Below, piece by piece: positions 48,627 through 57,724 of a stretch of 64,000 bases of DNA. Position 1 is the stretch's first letter; the number at the start of each line of letters is the position of its first letter. This DNA comes from UBA5796 sp040752455 (GTDB lineage Bacteria > Chloroflexota > Anaerolineae > Anaerolineales > Villigracilaceae), in NCBI GenBank assembly GCA_049324115.1, contig JBMOMN010000020.1, forward strand, positions 1-64,000. Reading direction: 5' to 3'. Under the pieces are notes generated by a model that made no database searches, was not told where the DNA came from, and saw only the letters and a program-made list of their open reading frames with translations. A program made the translations under genes and the position numbers.

Positions 48627-50555
48627 ATGAGTACCGTGCGTCGCCTGTACGTGTATGCCGTCACCGTGGTCAGCATGGAAGTGGTACTGTGGGGGCTGAT
48701 CGGCCTGGCGCGTGAGACGTTTTCTTCCGATGTGATCGGCAGCGGCGCCGAACGCCTGGCGCAGGCGCTTTCGCTGATCCTGGTGGGAGTGCCGGTCTTT
48801 GTGGGACACTGGTGGGGAGCGCAGCGCAGCGCCCAAAAAGACATGGACGAGCGCGCCTCCGGTGTGCGCGCCCTGGCGCTTTACGGCATTTTGATCGGCA
48901 CGCTCGTTCCGGTGGTCCAGAACGGCCTGGCGCTGCTCAACCGCCTGTTCCTCTCCCTCTTCAGCCTGCCGGTAAGGGCTGCAATTATCGGCGGCGGCCA
49001 GACCGTGACCGACAACCTGATCGGGATGGTGATGAACGCCGTTCTGGCTGCGTACTTCATCCACGTCCTGCGCGAAGACTGGAAAGTGGTCCAGCCCATC
49101 GAAACCTACGCGGACGTGCGGCGGCTGTACCGTTACCTGTGGGTGATCTACGGCCTGATCATGGTCGTGGGCGGCATCCACCAGGTGATCACCTTCATCC
49201 TGACGACAACCCGATTGACCTCGATCGCCCTGCGGGAAAGCCTGCCCAACGGCATGGCCCTGCTCATCATCGGTACGCCGCTATGGTACCTGGTCTGGAA
49301 GACCGCCCAGGACGCCCTGTCCGAACCGGGCGAGCGCTTCTCCATGCTGCGGCTGGGGATCCTGTATGCGTTGTCGCTGGCGGGGGTCATCACCGTGCTG
49401 TCCTCCGCCGGGGTGACGGTTGGCGTGCTCCTGCGCTGGATTTTGGGCGAAAGTTTTACTTTTTCACAATTCATCAACAATGTGCGCAGCGCCCTGGCCA
49501 TCGGCATCCCGCTGGCGGGGGTATGGGCTTATTACGGACACTGGCTGGCGAAGGATATGTCCCAGGTGACGGAAGCCCCGCGCCAGGCCGGGATGCGGCG
49601 GCTGTATTTTTACATCCTGTCCCTGGTGGGATTGGTCGCCACGTTCATCGGGATCGGGTCGCTGCTGGCCTTCGTCATCCATTCCCTGCTCGGCACTTAC
49701 TCGTGGACCGGCATACTGCGCGACAACCTGTCCGGTTCGCTGGCGACACTGCTGGTCAGCCTGCCGCTGTGGCTGATGACCTGGCGCCCGATGCAGGCCG
49801 AGGCCCTGGGCATGGACGACGCCGGGGACCACGCCCGCCGCTCGATCGTGCGCCGGGTCTACCTGTACCTGGTGCTGTTCGCCACCGTCATCGGCGGGAT
49901 GGCCAGCGCGGGAGGGATGCTGTTCATCCTGCTGTCGGCGCTGCTGGGCAGCCGCCCGGTCAATTTCGTGCGCGACCTGCTGGACGTGCTGCAACTGTTC
50001 GTCTTGTTCGTGCTGTTCCTGGCCTACCACTTCCAGGTGCTGCGCCGGGACGGGTCGCAGGCGGAACGGGCCCTGGCGGCCAAACACGCCGTCTTCCCGG
50101 TGCTGGTGTTCGACTCTGGCGTGAACGGGTTATCGCAAGCCATCCTGGAAGCGATCCAAAAAGAGACGCCGAAGCTGCCGGTGGCGCGCCAGAGCATCGA
50201 GAACGGGCTGACCGCCGAAGCGCTCAAGACGACCAGGGCCGTCGTCCTGCCGGGAGACCTGGCGGTTGCGCCGCCGGAAGCGCTGCGGGTCTGGTTGAGT
50301 CAATTCAACGGGAGCAGACTGGTGGTCCCGCGCGAGACGCCGGGCTGGGTCTGGCCCGGCTGGCCGCGCCGTTCGGAAGGGGATACCGCCCGGCAGGCCG
50401 CGAACGCCGTCCGTCTCCTGGCCGAGGGGCAGGAGATCCGTTCCGGGGGCGCTTCATCCGGCTGGATGGTGGTGGTTTACATCATGGCGGCCCTGTTTGG
50501 GATACAGATGGCCTTTGCCTTGCTGGCCCTGGCCCTTTCGACGATTTTCGGGTAA
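48627..50555 (+). CDS. DUF5671-type multi-pass membrane protein
   Basis: A 642-aa membrane protein made of four related modules. Each begins 'RRLY.Y' or 'RRVYLY' (residues about 5, 158, 322, 408) and includes a hydrophobic pair and a 'P.W...W..AQ'-like segment ('VPVFVGHWWGAQRSAQ', 'TPLWYLVWKTAQ', 'LPLWLMTWRPMQAEA'). A soluble region (about 480-600) precedes a final helix. AAGGAG precedes the ATG. Function unknown. Confidence 0.75.
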   Translation: MSTVRRLYVYAVTVVSMEVVLWGLIGLARETFSSDVIGSGAERLAQALSLILVGVPVFVGHWWGAQRSAQKDMDERASGVRALALYGILIGTLVPVVQNGLALLNRLFLSLFSLPVRAAIIGGGQTVTDNLIGMVMNAVLAAYFIHVLREDWKVVQPIETYADVRRLYRYLWVIYGLIMVVGGIHQVITFILTTTRLTSIALRESLPNGMALLIIGTPLWYLVWKTAQDALSEPGERFSMLRLGILYALSLAGVITVLSSAGVTVGVLLRWILGESFTFSQFINNVRSALAIGIPLAGVWAYYGHWLAKDMSQVTEAPRQAGMRRLYFYILSLVGLVATFIGIGSLLAFVIHSLLGTYSWTGILRDNLSGSLATLLVSLPLWLMTWRPMQAEALGMDDAGDHARRSIVRRVYLYLVLFATVIGGMASAGGMLFILLSALLGSRPVNFVRDLLDVLQLFVLFVLFLAYHFQVLRRDGSQAERALAAKHAVFPVLVFDSGVNGLSQAILEAIQKETPKLPVARQSIENGLTAEALKTTRAVVLPGDLAVAPPEALRVWLSQFNGSRLVVPRETPGWVWPGWPRRSEGDTARQAANAVRLLAEGQEIRSGGASSGWMVVVYIMAALFGIQMAFALLALALSTIFG

Positions 50556-50625
50556 ATTTTTGACTTTTTGACTTTCTCAGGATATACTTTTTCGCACCCC
50601 ACACAGTAGAAAAGAGGACGAGGCG

Positions 50626-51756
50626 ATGAAGGTCACCATTTTGCAAGAGAACCTGGCTCACGGTTTGAGCATCGTATCCCGGGCGGTTTCGCCGCGCAGT
50701 ACCCTGCCAGTGCTGGCAAACGTGCTGGTCGCCACCGACGAAGGCCGGCTGCGCCTGTCGGCCACCAACCTGGAACTGGGGATCACCTGCTGGCTTGGGG
50801 CGCGGATTGACGAGGAAGGCTCGACCACCGTCCCGGCGCGCACGATCACCGACCTGGTGAACACCCTGCCCGGCGACCAGGTGAACCTGTCGCTGGACGC
50901 CAACACCCAGACGTTGAACGTGCGCAGCGGCACCTCGAACACCGACATCAAGTGCATTGATGCCCAGGAGTTCCCGCCCCTGCCGGCGCCCAACCTGGAC
51001 GATGCCCTGCACATCAACGTGGCCGATTTCAAGGAGATGATCCAGCAGGTGGCCTTCGCGGCCTCGACGGACGAAGCCCGCCCGGTGTTGATGGGCGTGC
51101 TGGTGACGGTGGACAAGGACAAGATCACCATGGCCGCCGCGGACGGCTTCCGCCTGTCGGTGCGCAAGGCAATGCTTTCTTCGTCCGCGCTGCAGCCGGT
51201 GAGCGCCATCGTCCCGGCCCGCGCCCTGAGCGAGCTGGCCCGCGTCGCCGCCGACGGGAACGAGACGATCGCCATGGTCATCCCTCAGGGGCGCGGACAG
51301 GTCATCTTCCGGGTCAAGGACGTGGAGGTGGTCTCGCAGTTGATTGACGGGACTTTCCCGGACTACCAGCAGATCATCCCGCGTTCGTATAAATCCCGCA
51401 CCCTGGTCTCGACCGCCTCCCTGCTCAAGGCTTGCAAACAGGCCGAAATCTTCGCCCGCGAAGGCTCGAACGTGGCCCGCCTGGACATCAAGGCCAGCGG
51501 CGACCTGGAGCCGAGCGAGATCGAAATCTCGGCCACCTCCGAAGAAACCGGCTCGAACGAGACCATCGTCGAGGCCACCGTGGACGGCGTGGGGCTGCTG
51601 ATCGCCTTCAACGTCAAGTTCCTGCGCGAAGTGCTGGAAGTGGTCAAGTCGCCGAACGTGGCCATCGAGACCAGCGCCCCGAACGCGCCGGGCGTGATCA
51701 AGACCGTCGGCGATGACGATTTCATCCACGTCATCATGCCGATGCACCTGGGGTAG
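50626..51756 (+). CDS. dnaN: DNA polymerase III beta subunit (sliding clamp)
   Basis: A 376-aa clamp with three repeated domains. 'RSTLPVLANVLV', 'GRLRLSATNLELGI', 'FAASTDEARPVLMGVLV', 'AADGFRLSVR' and the C-terminal 'VIMPMHLG' are typical. The dimeric ring tethers polymerase III. dnaA and recF, often its neighbours, are not here. GAGGACGAGGCG lies before the ATG. Confidence 0.95.
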   Translation: MKVTILQENLAHGLSIVSRAVSPRSTLPVLANVLVATDEGRLRLSATNLELGITCWLGARIDEEGSTTVPARTITDLVNTLPGDQVNLSLDANTQTLNVRSGTSNTDIKCIDAQEFPPLPAPNLDDALHINVADFKEMIQQVAFAASTDEARPVLMGVLVTVDKDKITMAAADGFRLSVRKAMLSSSALQPVSAIVPARALSELARVAADGNETIAMVIPQGRGQVIFRVKDVEVVSQLIDGTFPDYQQIIPRSYKSRTLVSTASLLKACKQAEIFAREGSNVARLDIKASGDLEPSEIEISATSEETGSNETIVEATVDGVGLLIAFNVKFLREVLEVVKSPNVAIETSAPNAPGVIKTVGDDDFIHVIMPMHLG

Positions 51757-51770
51757 AGCCGGTATTCAGT

Positions 51771-51858
51771 GTCATTGCGAGACGGTGCTTTTCCGTTGAA
51801 GCAATCTCCAACTTGACCAGACGGGAGACTGCTTCACCACAAACCGGCTCGCAGTGAC
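51771..51858. repeat. GTCACTGCGAGG element, copy 4
   Basis: A more diverged copy (GTCATTGCGAGACGG to CTCGCAGTGAC) in the gap after dnaN. Confidence 0.75.
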
Positions 51859-51870
51859 AATAACGAAGAT

Positions 51871-51901
51871 AAGCGGCAGGTTCCAATTCTGCCGCTTTTT
51901 G
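51871..51901 (+). terminator. Rho-independent terminator after dnaN
   Basis: AAGCGGCAG and CTGCCGCTT, followed by TTT. It ends directly before the next gene's promoter. Confidence 0.8.
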
Positions 51902-51904
51902 ATT

Positions 51905-51910
51905 TAGAAT
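51905..51910 (+). promoter_or_regulatory. Promoter of the PEP-synthase-like gene, leaderless
   Basis: TAGAAT ends 6 nt before the ATG at 51917. Confidence 0.45.
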
Positions 51911-51916
51911 ATCCCC

Positions 51917-54241
51917 ATGACCCTGCCCACTCCCTCATCCGATTCGGTCCTCAACATCTACCTGACGCTGACCCAGTACCCGATCCTGAGCGGGCGCATC
52001 CGCTCGCACATGCGGCACGAACTGTTTTCGCGCGGCATCATCAGCCAGGATGACTTCGAAGCCGAAGCGCGCCAGAAGGCCATCGACTCGCAGGGGCGCG
52101 AGGGCCTGTACAACCCTTACGCCGAGGAAAGCTCGGAGGTCTGGGAACTGCGCCTGGGTCGCATCCGCGACGCGCTGACGGATTTCTATTTTGCCTACAA
52201 CCTGCCCTACCAGGATTTCCAGGCCATCGTGCAGAAGATCCTGACCGAGCGCGGCAGCCAGGAATCCGATTTCGTCTGGTTCAACCCGGAGCTGGCCCCG
52301 CAGGACATGCTCTTCGAGCAGGCCCGTATGATCGCCCGGATGCCGGAAGAGGAACGCGCCAAATACCGGGCGCGCTTGCAGGAGATCAAGGTGGTGCTCA
52401 TCCGCACCATGGTCAGCGACCAGTTGCAATACATCAAGCTGGCCCGCAAATGGTTCAAAGTGGCCGACCTGGACGAGATCCGCCGGCGCAAGATCGGGAT
52501 GGGCAAGGTCGGCGGGAAGGCGGCCGGGATGCTGCTCGCCATGCGTATCCTGAGGGAGACCGCCCCGCCCGAAATCCGGGACAACTTCCGCACGCCGGAG
52601 TCGTTCTACATCGGCTCGGACGTTTTCTACAACTTCATGTCCCAGAACGGGCTGATGCACTGGAACGACCAGAAGTTCAAACCCGAAGACGAGATCCGCG
52701 CCGATTATCCCCTCATCCGGGCCGAGTTCTCGAAAGGACAGTTCTCGCCGGACATCCTCAAGCGGCTGGAGGAAGTGATCGGCGAGGCAGGCAACCGCCC
52801 GTTGATCGTGCGCTCGTCGAGCCTGCTGGAAGACAGTTTCGGCACCTCCTTCGCGGGTAAATACGAAAGCATCTTCTGTCCCAACCAGGGCACGCCCGAA
52901 GAGAACCTGTTCGCCCTGACCAACGCCATCACCCGCATCTACAGCAGCGGGCTGCACCCCGACGTGCTGCTCTACCGTCACCACAAGGGCCTGGCCGAAT
53001 ACGACGAGCGGATCGCCATCCTGATCCAGTTCGTGGAGGGCGAACGCTTTGGCCGCTACTACCTGCCGCACGGCGCGGGCGTGGCCTTCAGCCGCAACCT
53101 GTACCGCTGGTCGCCGCAGATCCTGAAAGAAGACGGGTTCGTGCGCCTGGTCTGGGGCCTGGGGACGCGGGCCGTTGACCAGACCGGGAACGACTACCCC
53201 CGTCTGGTGGCGCTCTCGCACCCGCTGCTCCACCCCGCCGCAGACGCCAAGTCCATCAAACGCTACTCCCAGCAATACGTGGACGTGATTGACCTCGAAG
53301 CGAACATTTTCAGGACCCTGCCGGTCAAGGAGGTGCTCTCCGCCCGTTACCCGGCGATGCGCTACGTGGCCCAGATAGACCAGGACGGCTACCTGACCGC
53401 CCCGCGCACCAACCTGGTGGACGTGAACAAGCTGGTCGTCACCTTCGACGAATTGCTGCGACGCACCCCCTTCGCCGGGCGGATGCGCGAAGCCCTGAAC
53501 CTGCTCGAAGAACATTACAACTCCCCGGTGGATACCGAGTTCACGGTCGAAGTCGCCGACCCCGGCGAGGTCAGGCCCGAGGTCCGGGTGACGCTGCTGC
53601 AATGCCGCCCCCAAAGTCACATTGACAACGGTGGGGATGCCCAGTTGCCGCCGAACCTGGCGGAGGCCGACATCATCTTCTCCACCCACCGCATGGTCCC
53701 GCGCGGGGTGGTCGAAGAGATCCGCTACGTGCTCTTCGTCCCGCCCGAAGAGTATTTCAGCCTGGCGACCAGGGCCGAGCGCAACAAACTGGAACGTACC
53801 ATCGGCGAACTCAACGCCGCCCTGGCCGACGAACACTTCATCGCCGTCGGCCCGGGGCGCTGGGGCACCGCCAGCCCCGACCTCGGCGTCCACATCGGCT
53901 ACGCCGACGTTTACAACACCCTGGCGCTGGTCGAACTGTCCGGCGAGGGCATCGCCAACGCGCCCGAACCCTCCTTCGGCACGCACTTTTTCCAGGATTT
54001 GATGGAAGCCCGCATCTACCCGTTGGGGATTTACCTGGACGACCCCGACGTGGCCTTCAACCGGGCCTTTTTCTACGAGACCCCCAACCGCCTGAACCGG
54101 TGGCTGGATGCCGATAAAGCGGCCAACACCTGCCTGCGGTTGATCGCCGTCGAAGACTACCGCCCCGGCCACCACCTGTCGCTGGTGATGGACGACGACC
54201 TGGGGAAAGCGGTCGCATTCTTGAAGAAGGATGAAGGGTGA
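51917..54241 (+). CDS. PEP/pyruvate-binding domain protein, PEP-synthase-like
   Basis: A 774-aa protein. 'GKVGGKAAGMLLAM' (about 195-208) and 'LIVRSSSLLEDSFGTSFAGKYESIF' (about 297-321) are the nucleotide-binding signatures of the PPDK/PPS N-terminal domain. The phosphohistidine swivel motif and the C-terminal PEP-binding barrel are absent, and the C-terminal 150 residues ('FIAVGPGRWGTASPDLGVHIGYADV') are of another type. So it is not a working PEP synthase; a phosphotransfer or dikinase role on another substrate is possible. Start appears leaderless. Confidence 0.8.
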   Translation: MTLPTPSSDSVLNIYLTLTQYPILSGRIRSHMRHELFSRGIISQDDFEAEARQKAIDSQGREGLYNPYAEESSEVWELRLGRIRDALTDFYFAYNLPYQDFQAIVQKILTERGSQESDFVWFNPELAPQDMLFEQARMIARMPEEERAKYRARLQEIKVVLIRTMVSDQLQYIKLARKWFKVADLDEIRRRKIGMGKVGGKAAGMLLAMRILRETAPPEIRDNFRTPESFYIGSDVFYNFMSQNGLMHWNDQKFKPEDEIRADYPLIRAEFSKGQFSPDILKRLEEVIGEAGNRPLIVRSSSLLEDSFGTSFAGKYESIFCPNQGTPEENLFALTNAITRIYSSGLHPDVLLYRHHKGLAEYDERIAILIQFVEGERFGRYYLPHGAGVAFSRNLYRWSPQILKEDGFVRLVWGLGTRAVDQTGNDYPRLVALSHPLLHPAADAKSIKRYSQQYVDVIDLEANIFRTLPVKEVLSARYPAMRYVAQIDQDGYLTAPRTNLVDVNKLVVTFDELLRRTPFAGRMREALNLLEEHYNSPVDTEFTVEVADPGEVRPEVRVTLLQCRPQSHIDNGGDAQLPPNLAEADIIFSTHRMVPRGVVEEIRYVLFVPPEEYFSLATRAERNKLERTIGELNAALADEHFIAVGPGRWGTASPDLGVHIGYADVYNTLALVELSGEGIANAPEPSFGTHFFQDLMEARIYPLGIYLDDPDVAFNRAFFYETPNRLNRWLDADKAANTCLRLIAVEDYRPGHHLSLVMDDDLGKAVAFLKKDEG

Positions 54242-54248
54242 TCGCCTT

Positions 54249-54695
54249 CTACATCCCCCGCCACTGTTTCGCAAAACGCATGATCCGCCCCCGGATGTAG
54301 AACGCCTCCGGGTTGGCGACCCTGCGCCGGCGGCTGATCAGTTCGATCGCGGCCCCGGGGTCGTGGCCCTGGGCGATCAGCACTGCCGCGCCCATGGCCG
54401 GGCCGCGGTGACGCCCGTAGGCGCAATGGGCCAGCACCTTGCCCCCCGACCGGATCGTCTCCAGCGCGGCCTGCGCCCCCTCGGTCAGCTTGCGGATCGG
54501 GATCGGGAAGAACGGGCTGTCAATCGTCCGCAGCCAGAGGAACTCCAGCGGCAGGTCGAACGGGTTGGGCGCCGGCCCCCTGTCGAAACGCATGTTGATG
54601 ATCAGCCGCACGCCCAGGTCGAACAGCGGTTGGTAATCCTCCACCCCGGGCGTGGTGCCGACGAATAAATCTTCGGTGATCTTGGAGAAGTTCAT
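54249..54695 (-). CDS. Dual-specificity-type protein phosphatase
   Basis: A 148-aa DSP-like phosphatase. The P-loop 'HCAYGRHRGP' (about residue 91) has the catalytic Cys and Arg, and 'LIINMRFDRGP' and 'LRTIDSPFFPIP' precede it in the usual order. Probably dephosphorylates a protein or a small phosphoester. Divergent from thrC, with a palindrome between them. Confidence 0.85.
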   Translation of the reverse strand: MNFSKITEDLFVGTTPGVEDYQPLFDLGVRLIINMRFDRGPAPNPFDLPLEFLWLRTIDSPFFPIPIRKLTEGAQAALETIRSGGKVLAHCAYGRHRGPAMGAAVLIAQGHDPGAAIELISRRRRVANPEAFYIRGRIMRFAKQWRGM

Positions 54696-54723
54696 GGGGG
54701 CTATCTTATCACAATGGCCGATA

Positions 54724-54740
54724 CAGGTGACAGTCACCTG
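54724..54740. promoter_or_regulatory. Candidate operator upstream of thrC
   Basis: CAGGTGA and TCACCTG form a perfect 7-3-7 inverted repeat, just before TACAAT (54742-54747), so it could block the thrC promoter. A related half-site AGGTGACA occurs near 59711. Confidence 0.5.
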
Positions 54741-54775
54741 TTACAATAGCCCATCACCCCCAACCGGAGCCTTCT

Positions 54776-55834
54776 ATGAATTCTTATGGTGGACTTCTCG
54801 CCCGTTACGGACACCTGCTCGACCTGCCCGCTCACACCCAACGCGTCACCCTGCTCGAGGGGAACACGCCTCTCATCCCGACCCCCGGCCTGGCGCGGGT
54901 GATGGGCGGCGGGTTCGACCTCTGGGTCAAATACGAAGGCCTCAACCCGACCGGCTCCTTCAAGGACCGGGGCATGACCGCCGCCGTCAGCGAGGCGGCC
55001 GGGCGCGGCGCCAAAACCGTCATCTGCGCCTCGACGGGAAACACGGCCGCTTCGGCCGCGGCCTACGCCGCCCGGGCCGGGATGAAGTCCATCGTGCTCA
55101 TCCCGCAGGGCAAGGTCGCGGCCGGGAAGCTGGCCGGGGCGGCCGCCTACGGGGCGCAGGTGATCCAGGTTGACGGCTCCTTCGACGACGCCCTGGCGAT
55201 GGTCGTCGCCATCACGGACAGGCATCCGATCGCCCTGGTCAACTCGATCAACCCGCACCGGATCGAGGGCCAGAAGACCGCCGCCTTCGAGATCTGCGAC
55301 GGCCTCGGCTCCGCCCCCGACTGGCTCTGCCTGCCGGTCGGCAACGCCGGGAACATCACCGCTTACTGGGCCGGGTTCAGGCAATACGACGAGTTGATGT
55401 CCACCGGGCGGCCGCGGGTGCTGGGCGTGCAGGCGACCGGGGCCGCGCCGCTGGTGCTGGGACATCCGGTCGAGGCCCCCGAAACGGTCGCCACGGCCAT
55501 CCGCATCGGCAAACCGGCGCGCGGCGAACAGGCCCTGCAAGCCGCCGAAGAGTCCGATGGGCGGATCATCGCCGCCACCGACGCCCAGATCCTTGACATG
55601 CAGAAGCTGCTCGCCAGCCAAGAGGGAATCTGGGTCGAACCGGCTTCCGCGGCCGGGCTGGCCGGGCTGGCCATCGAAATCGCCGCCGGTCGCCTGGACC
55701 CGCGCGGCAAGCGCGTCGTCGCGGTCTGCACCGGCCACGGCATGAAAGACCCCGGCATCGTCACCCAATCCATGCCCCAGCCGCAAATCGTCGCCCCCGA
55801 ATTGGAAGATTTGGAAGAAATCATTCTGGGTTAA
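54776..55834 (+). CDS. thrC: Threonine synthase
   Basis: A 352-aa PLP enzyme that makes threonine from O-phosphohomoserine. 'LLEGNTPLIPTPGLA', 'NPTGSFKDRGMTAAVSEA' with the PLP lysine (about residue 62), 'STGNTAASAAAYAA' and 'LPVGNAGNITAYW' are the family motifs. CCGGAG precedes the ATG. It forms an operon with thrB, separated by a repeat element. Confidence 0.94.
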   Translation: MNSYGGLLARYGHLLDLPAHTQRVTLLEGNTPLIPTPGLARVMGGGFDLWVKYEGLNPTGSFKDRGMTAAVSEAAGRGAKTVICASTGNTAASAAAYAARAGMKSIVLIPQGKVAAGKLAGAAAYGAQVIQVDGSFDDALAMVVAITDRHPIALVNSINPHRIEGQKTAAFEICDGLGSAPDWLCLPVGNAGNITAYWAGFRQYDELMSTGRPRVLGVQATGAAPLVLGHPVEAPETVATAIRIGKPARGEQALQAAEESDGRIIAATDAQILDMQKLLASQEGIWVEPASAAGLAGLAIEIAAGRLDPRGKRVVAVCTGHGMKDPGIVTQSMPQPQIVAPELEDLEEIILG

Positions 55835-55842
55835 TTTTTTCA

Positions 55843-55922
55843 CCACGAAGACACAAAGGACACAGAGATGGCCTTTGTGTTCACAAAGAAAAACTTTGTG
55901 CTCTCTGTGCCTTTGTGGTGCG
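55843..55922. repeat. 'CACCACGAAGACACAAAGG' element between thrC and thrB
   Basis: Left half CACCACGAAGACACAAAGGA and right half CTCTCTGTGCCTTTGTGGTG are inverted and could fold into a long stem. Relatives near 30024 and 40018. Confidence 0.65.
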
Positions 55923-55933
55923 AGGTTTCGATT

Positions 55934-56848
55934 ATGAAAGTTCTTGTAAAAGTCCCCGCCACCACCGCCAACCTCGGCCCCGGATTCGACGCCCTGGGGC
56001 TGGCGCTGAACCTGTGGAACGAAGCCGGGTTCACCTGCACCGGCGACAACCGGATCGTGGTCGAAGTCAACGGCGAAGGGGTGGGGAAACTCCCCACCAA
56101 CGCCGACAATGCCATCGCTGAGGCCGCCCTGCAAATCTTCGACCTGGCGGGCCAGCCCTGTCCCGGCCTGCGGATTGACTGCCTCAACCGGGTTCCGCTC
56201 GGCTCCGGGATGGGGTCCAGTTCCGCTGCCATGCTGACCGGGATGCTGGGCGCGAATGCCCTGCTGGGCAATCCCTTTACCGACGAGGAAATCCTGAAAC
56301 TGGCGATCGAGACCGAGGGCCATCCCGATAACGTCGCCCCGGCCATGCTGGGAGGATTGGTAGCTTCCATCGTACACGAAAACCGGGTCTTCTCGATGAA
56401 ACTGCCCGCCAGGGCCAACCACGGCTCGATCCACGCCACGATCGTGCTGCCCGATTTCGACTTCCCCACCAAACAGGCGCGGGCCATCCTGCCCAGGCAG
56501 GTCGAGCGCAAGGACGCCATCTTCAACATCAGCCGGGCTGTGCTGGTGACGGAGGCCCTGCGCACCGGGGACCTGGAATTGCTCGGCATCGCCATGAAAG
56601 ACAGCCTGCACCAGCCCTACCGCCTGCCGCTCATCCCCGGCGCGATCGCGGCCCTCGAAGCCGGGAAAAAGGCCGGCGCGGCCGCGGTGGCGCTCTCGGG
56701 AGCCGGTCCCAGCCTGATCGCTTTCTCCTCGCAGCAGGACACAGGCATCGGGTCCAGCATGAAGCGGGCGTTCGAATCCGCCGGGATGACGGCGCGCATT
56801 TTCGAGCTGGGCACGAGCTACGAGGGGGCGGAGGTTACAATCGTCTAG
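55934..56848 (+). CDS. thrB: Homoserine kinase
   Basis: A 304-aa GHMP kinase. 'VPATTANLGPGFDALGLAL' opens it, the ATP motif 'PLGSGMGSSSAAMLTGM' is near residue 90, and 'ALSGAGPSLIAF' is motif 3. Phosphorylates homoserine to feed ThrC. The ATG at 55934 matches the family start MKVLVKVPAT; the frame from 55868 is repeat sequence. The thrC-thrB spacer (99 bp) contains a repeat that may alter coupling. Confidence 0.93.
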   Translation: MKVLVKVPATTANLGPGFDALGLALNLWNEAGFTCTGDNRIVVEVNGEGVGKLPTNADNAIAEAALQIFDLAGQPCPGLRIDCLNRVPLGSGMGSSSAAMLTGMLGANALLGNPFTDEEILKLAIETEGHPDNVAPAMLGGLVASIVHENRVFSMKLPARANHGSIHATIVLPDFDFPTKQARAILPRQVERKDAIFNISRAVLVTEALRTGDLELLGIAMKDSLHQPYRLPLIPGAIAALEAGKKAGAAAVALSGAGPSLIAFSSQQDTGIGSSMKRAFESAGMTARIFELGTSYEGAEVTIV

Positions 56849-56918
56849 GTTTTCCAATCGTTGCGTTTTTTATGGAAAAACGATAAGATAAAAGACGAAG
56901 GTCTCAAAGGTTGGAACC

Positions 56919-57227
56919 ATGCAAAACAAAAAATTTACCCTGCCGCGTAAAAAAATTGCAGATTTCTGCAAGCGCTGGAGCATCACCGAGTTCTCGGTGT
57001 TTGGGTCGGTCCTGCGCGAGGACTTCCGCCCTGACAGTGATATTGACGTGCTGGTGAGCATCGATCCTGGGGCCAACATCGGGCTGTTCGAGCTGGCGGA
57101 CATGAAAATCGAGCTTCAGGAGATGTTCAAGCGCCCTGTGGACCTGGTGGAGAAGGAGGGATTACGCAACCCCTACCGAAGGCGCGAAATCCTTCGGACA
57201 GCGAAGGTCATTTATGCCGCAGGATGA
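56919..57227 (+). CDS. mntA: MntA-type nucleotidyltransferase antitoxin
   Basis: A 102-aa minimal nucleotidyltransferase. The active site is a perfect GSX10DXD: Gly29-Ser30, then Asp41 and Asp43. In known MntA/HepT modules this protein AMPylates the HEPN toxin and blocks it. It overlaps the next gene by 14 bp. Lower GC than its neighbours suggests acquisition. Confidence 0.9.
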   Translation: MQNKKFTLPRKKIADFCKRWSITEFSVFGSVLREDFRPDSDIDVLVSIDPGANIGLFELADMKIELQEMFKRPVDLVEKEGLRNPYRRREILRTAKVIYAAG

Positions 57228-57555
57228 GCAGGCTCAATCCTATTTGTGGGATATGCGTGAGGCTGCAAAGGAAATTGTCGGATTTATGAGCGGCATTAAA
57301 TTCCACGAATTCGAGAAGAACAAGATGCTGCGCGCTGCGGTTGAAAGACACCTGCTTGTCATTGGTGAAGCGGCAGTCCATATCTCTCCTCAGTTCCGCA
57401 AACAACATCCTGAAATCGGTTGGACAAGGCTGGTTGAGTTGCGAAACATCCTTGCACACGAATATGGGGAGACACTGTTGAACCGCGTCTGGATTGCGGC
57501 CACCCAGGGAATACCGGAATTGCTTGCGGCTCTGAAAAATTTGCTCCCCGAGTAG
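57214..57555 (+). CDS. hepT: HepT-type HEPN RNase toxin
   Basis: A 113-aa HEPN protein (DUF86). The active-site motif RX4HXY is complete: Arg77, His82, Tyr84 in 'RNILAHEY'. Acts on RNA; the Tyr is the usual AMPylation target. It overlaps mntA. A strong terminator follows. Confidence 0.9.
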   Translation: MPQDEQAQSYLWDMREAAKEIVGFMSGIKFHEFEKNKMLRAAVERHLLVIGEAAVHISPQFRKQHPEIGWTRLVELRNILAHEYGETLLNRVWIAATQGIPELLAALKNLLPE

Positions 57556-57604
57556 TTGTCCAGGCAAGATTTTCCATTTTCCAACGCAAATAGCGCGAAT
57601 GGGC

Positions 57605-57648
57605 AAATGGAGCGAATTCTTTTAGGAGAATTCGCTCCATTTGTTTTT
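57605..57648 (+). terminator. Rho-independent terminator of mntA-hepT
   Basis: A 15-bp stem (AAATGGAGCGAATTC and its complement) with an 8-nt loop, followed by GTTTTT. Confidence 0.85.
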
Positions 57649-57668
57649 CGCCCAACAGGCGTTAAATA

Positions 57669-57701
57669 AAAGTGGACTCCGCTTTAAGCGAAGCCCACTT
57701 T
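57669..57701 (-). terminator. Terminator of the thiolase operon
   Basis: On the minus strand AAAGTGG and CCACTTT bracket an inner hairpin and are followed by TATTT. Confidence 0.6.
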
Positions 57702-57724
57702 TACTGATCTCTACTCTCCAGTCT

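Noticed and set aside
56849..56890. Terminator after thrB
   Set aside because: TTTTCC and GGAAAA can pair, but the stem is short and A/T-rich, and the spacing is poor.
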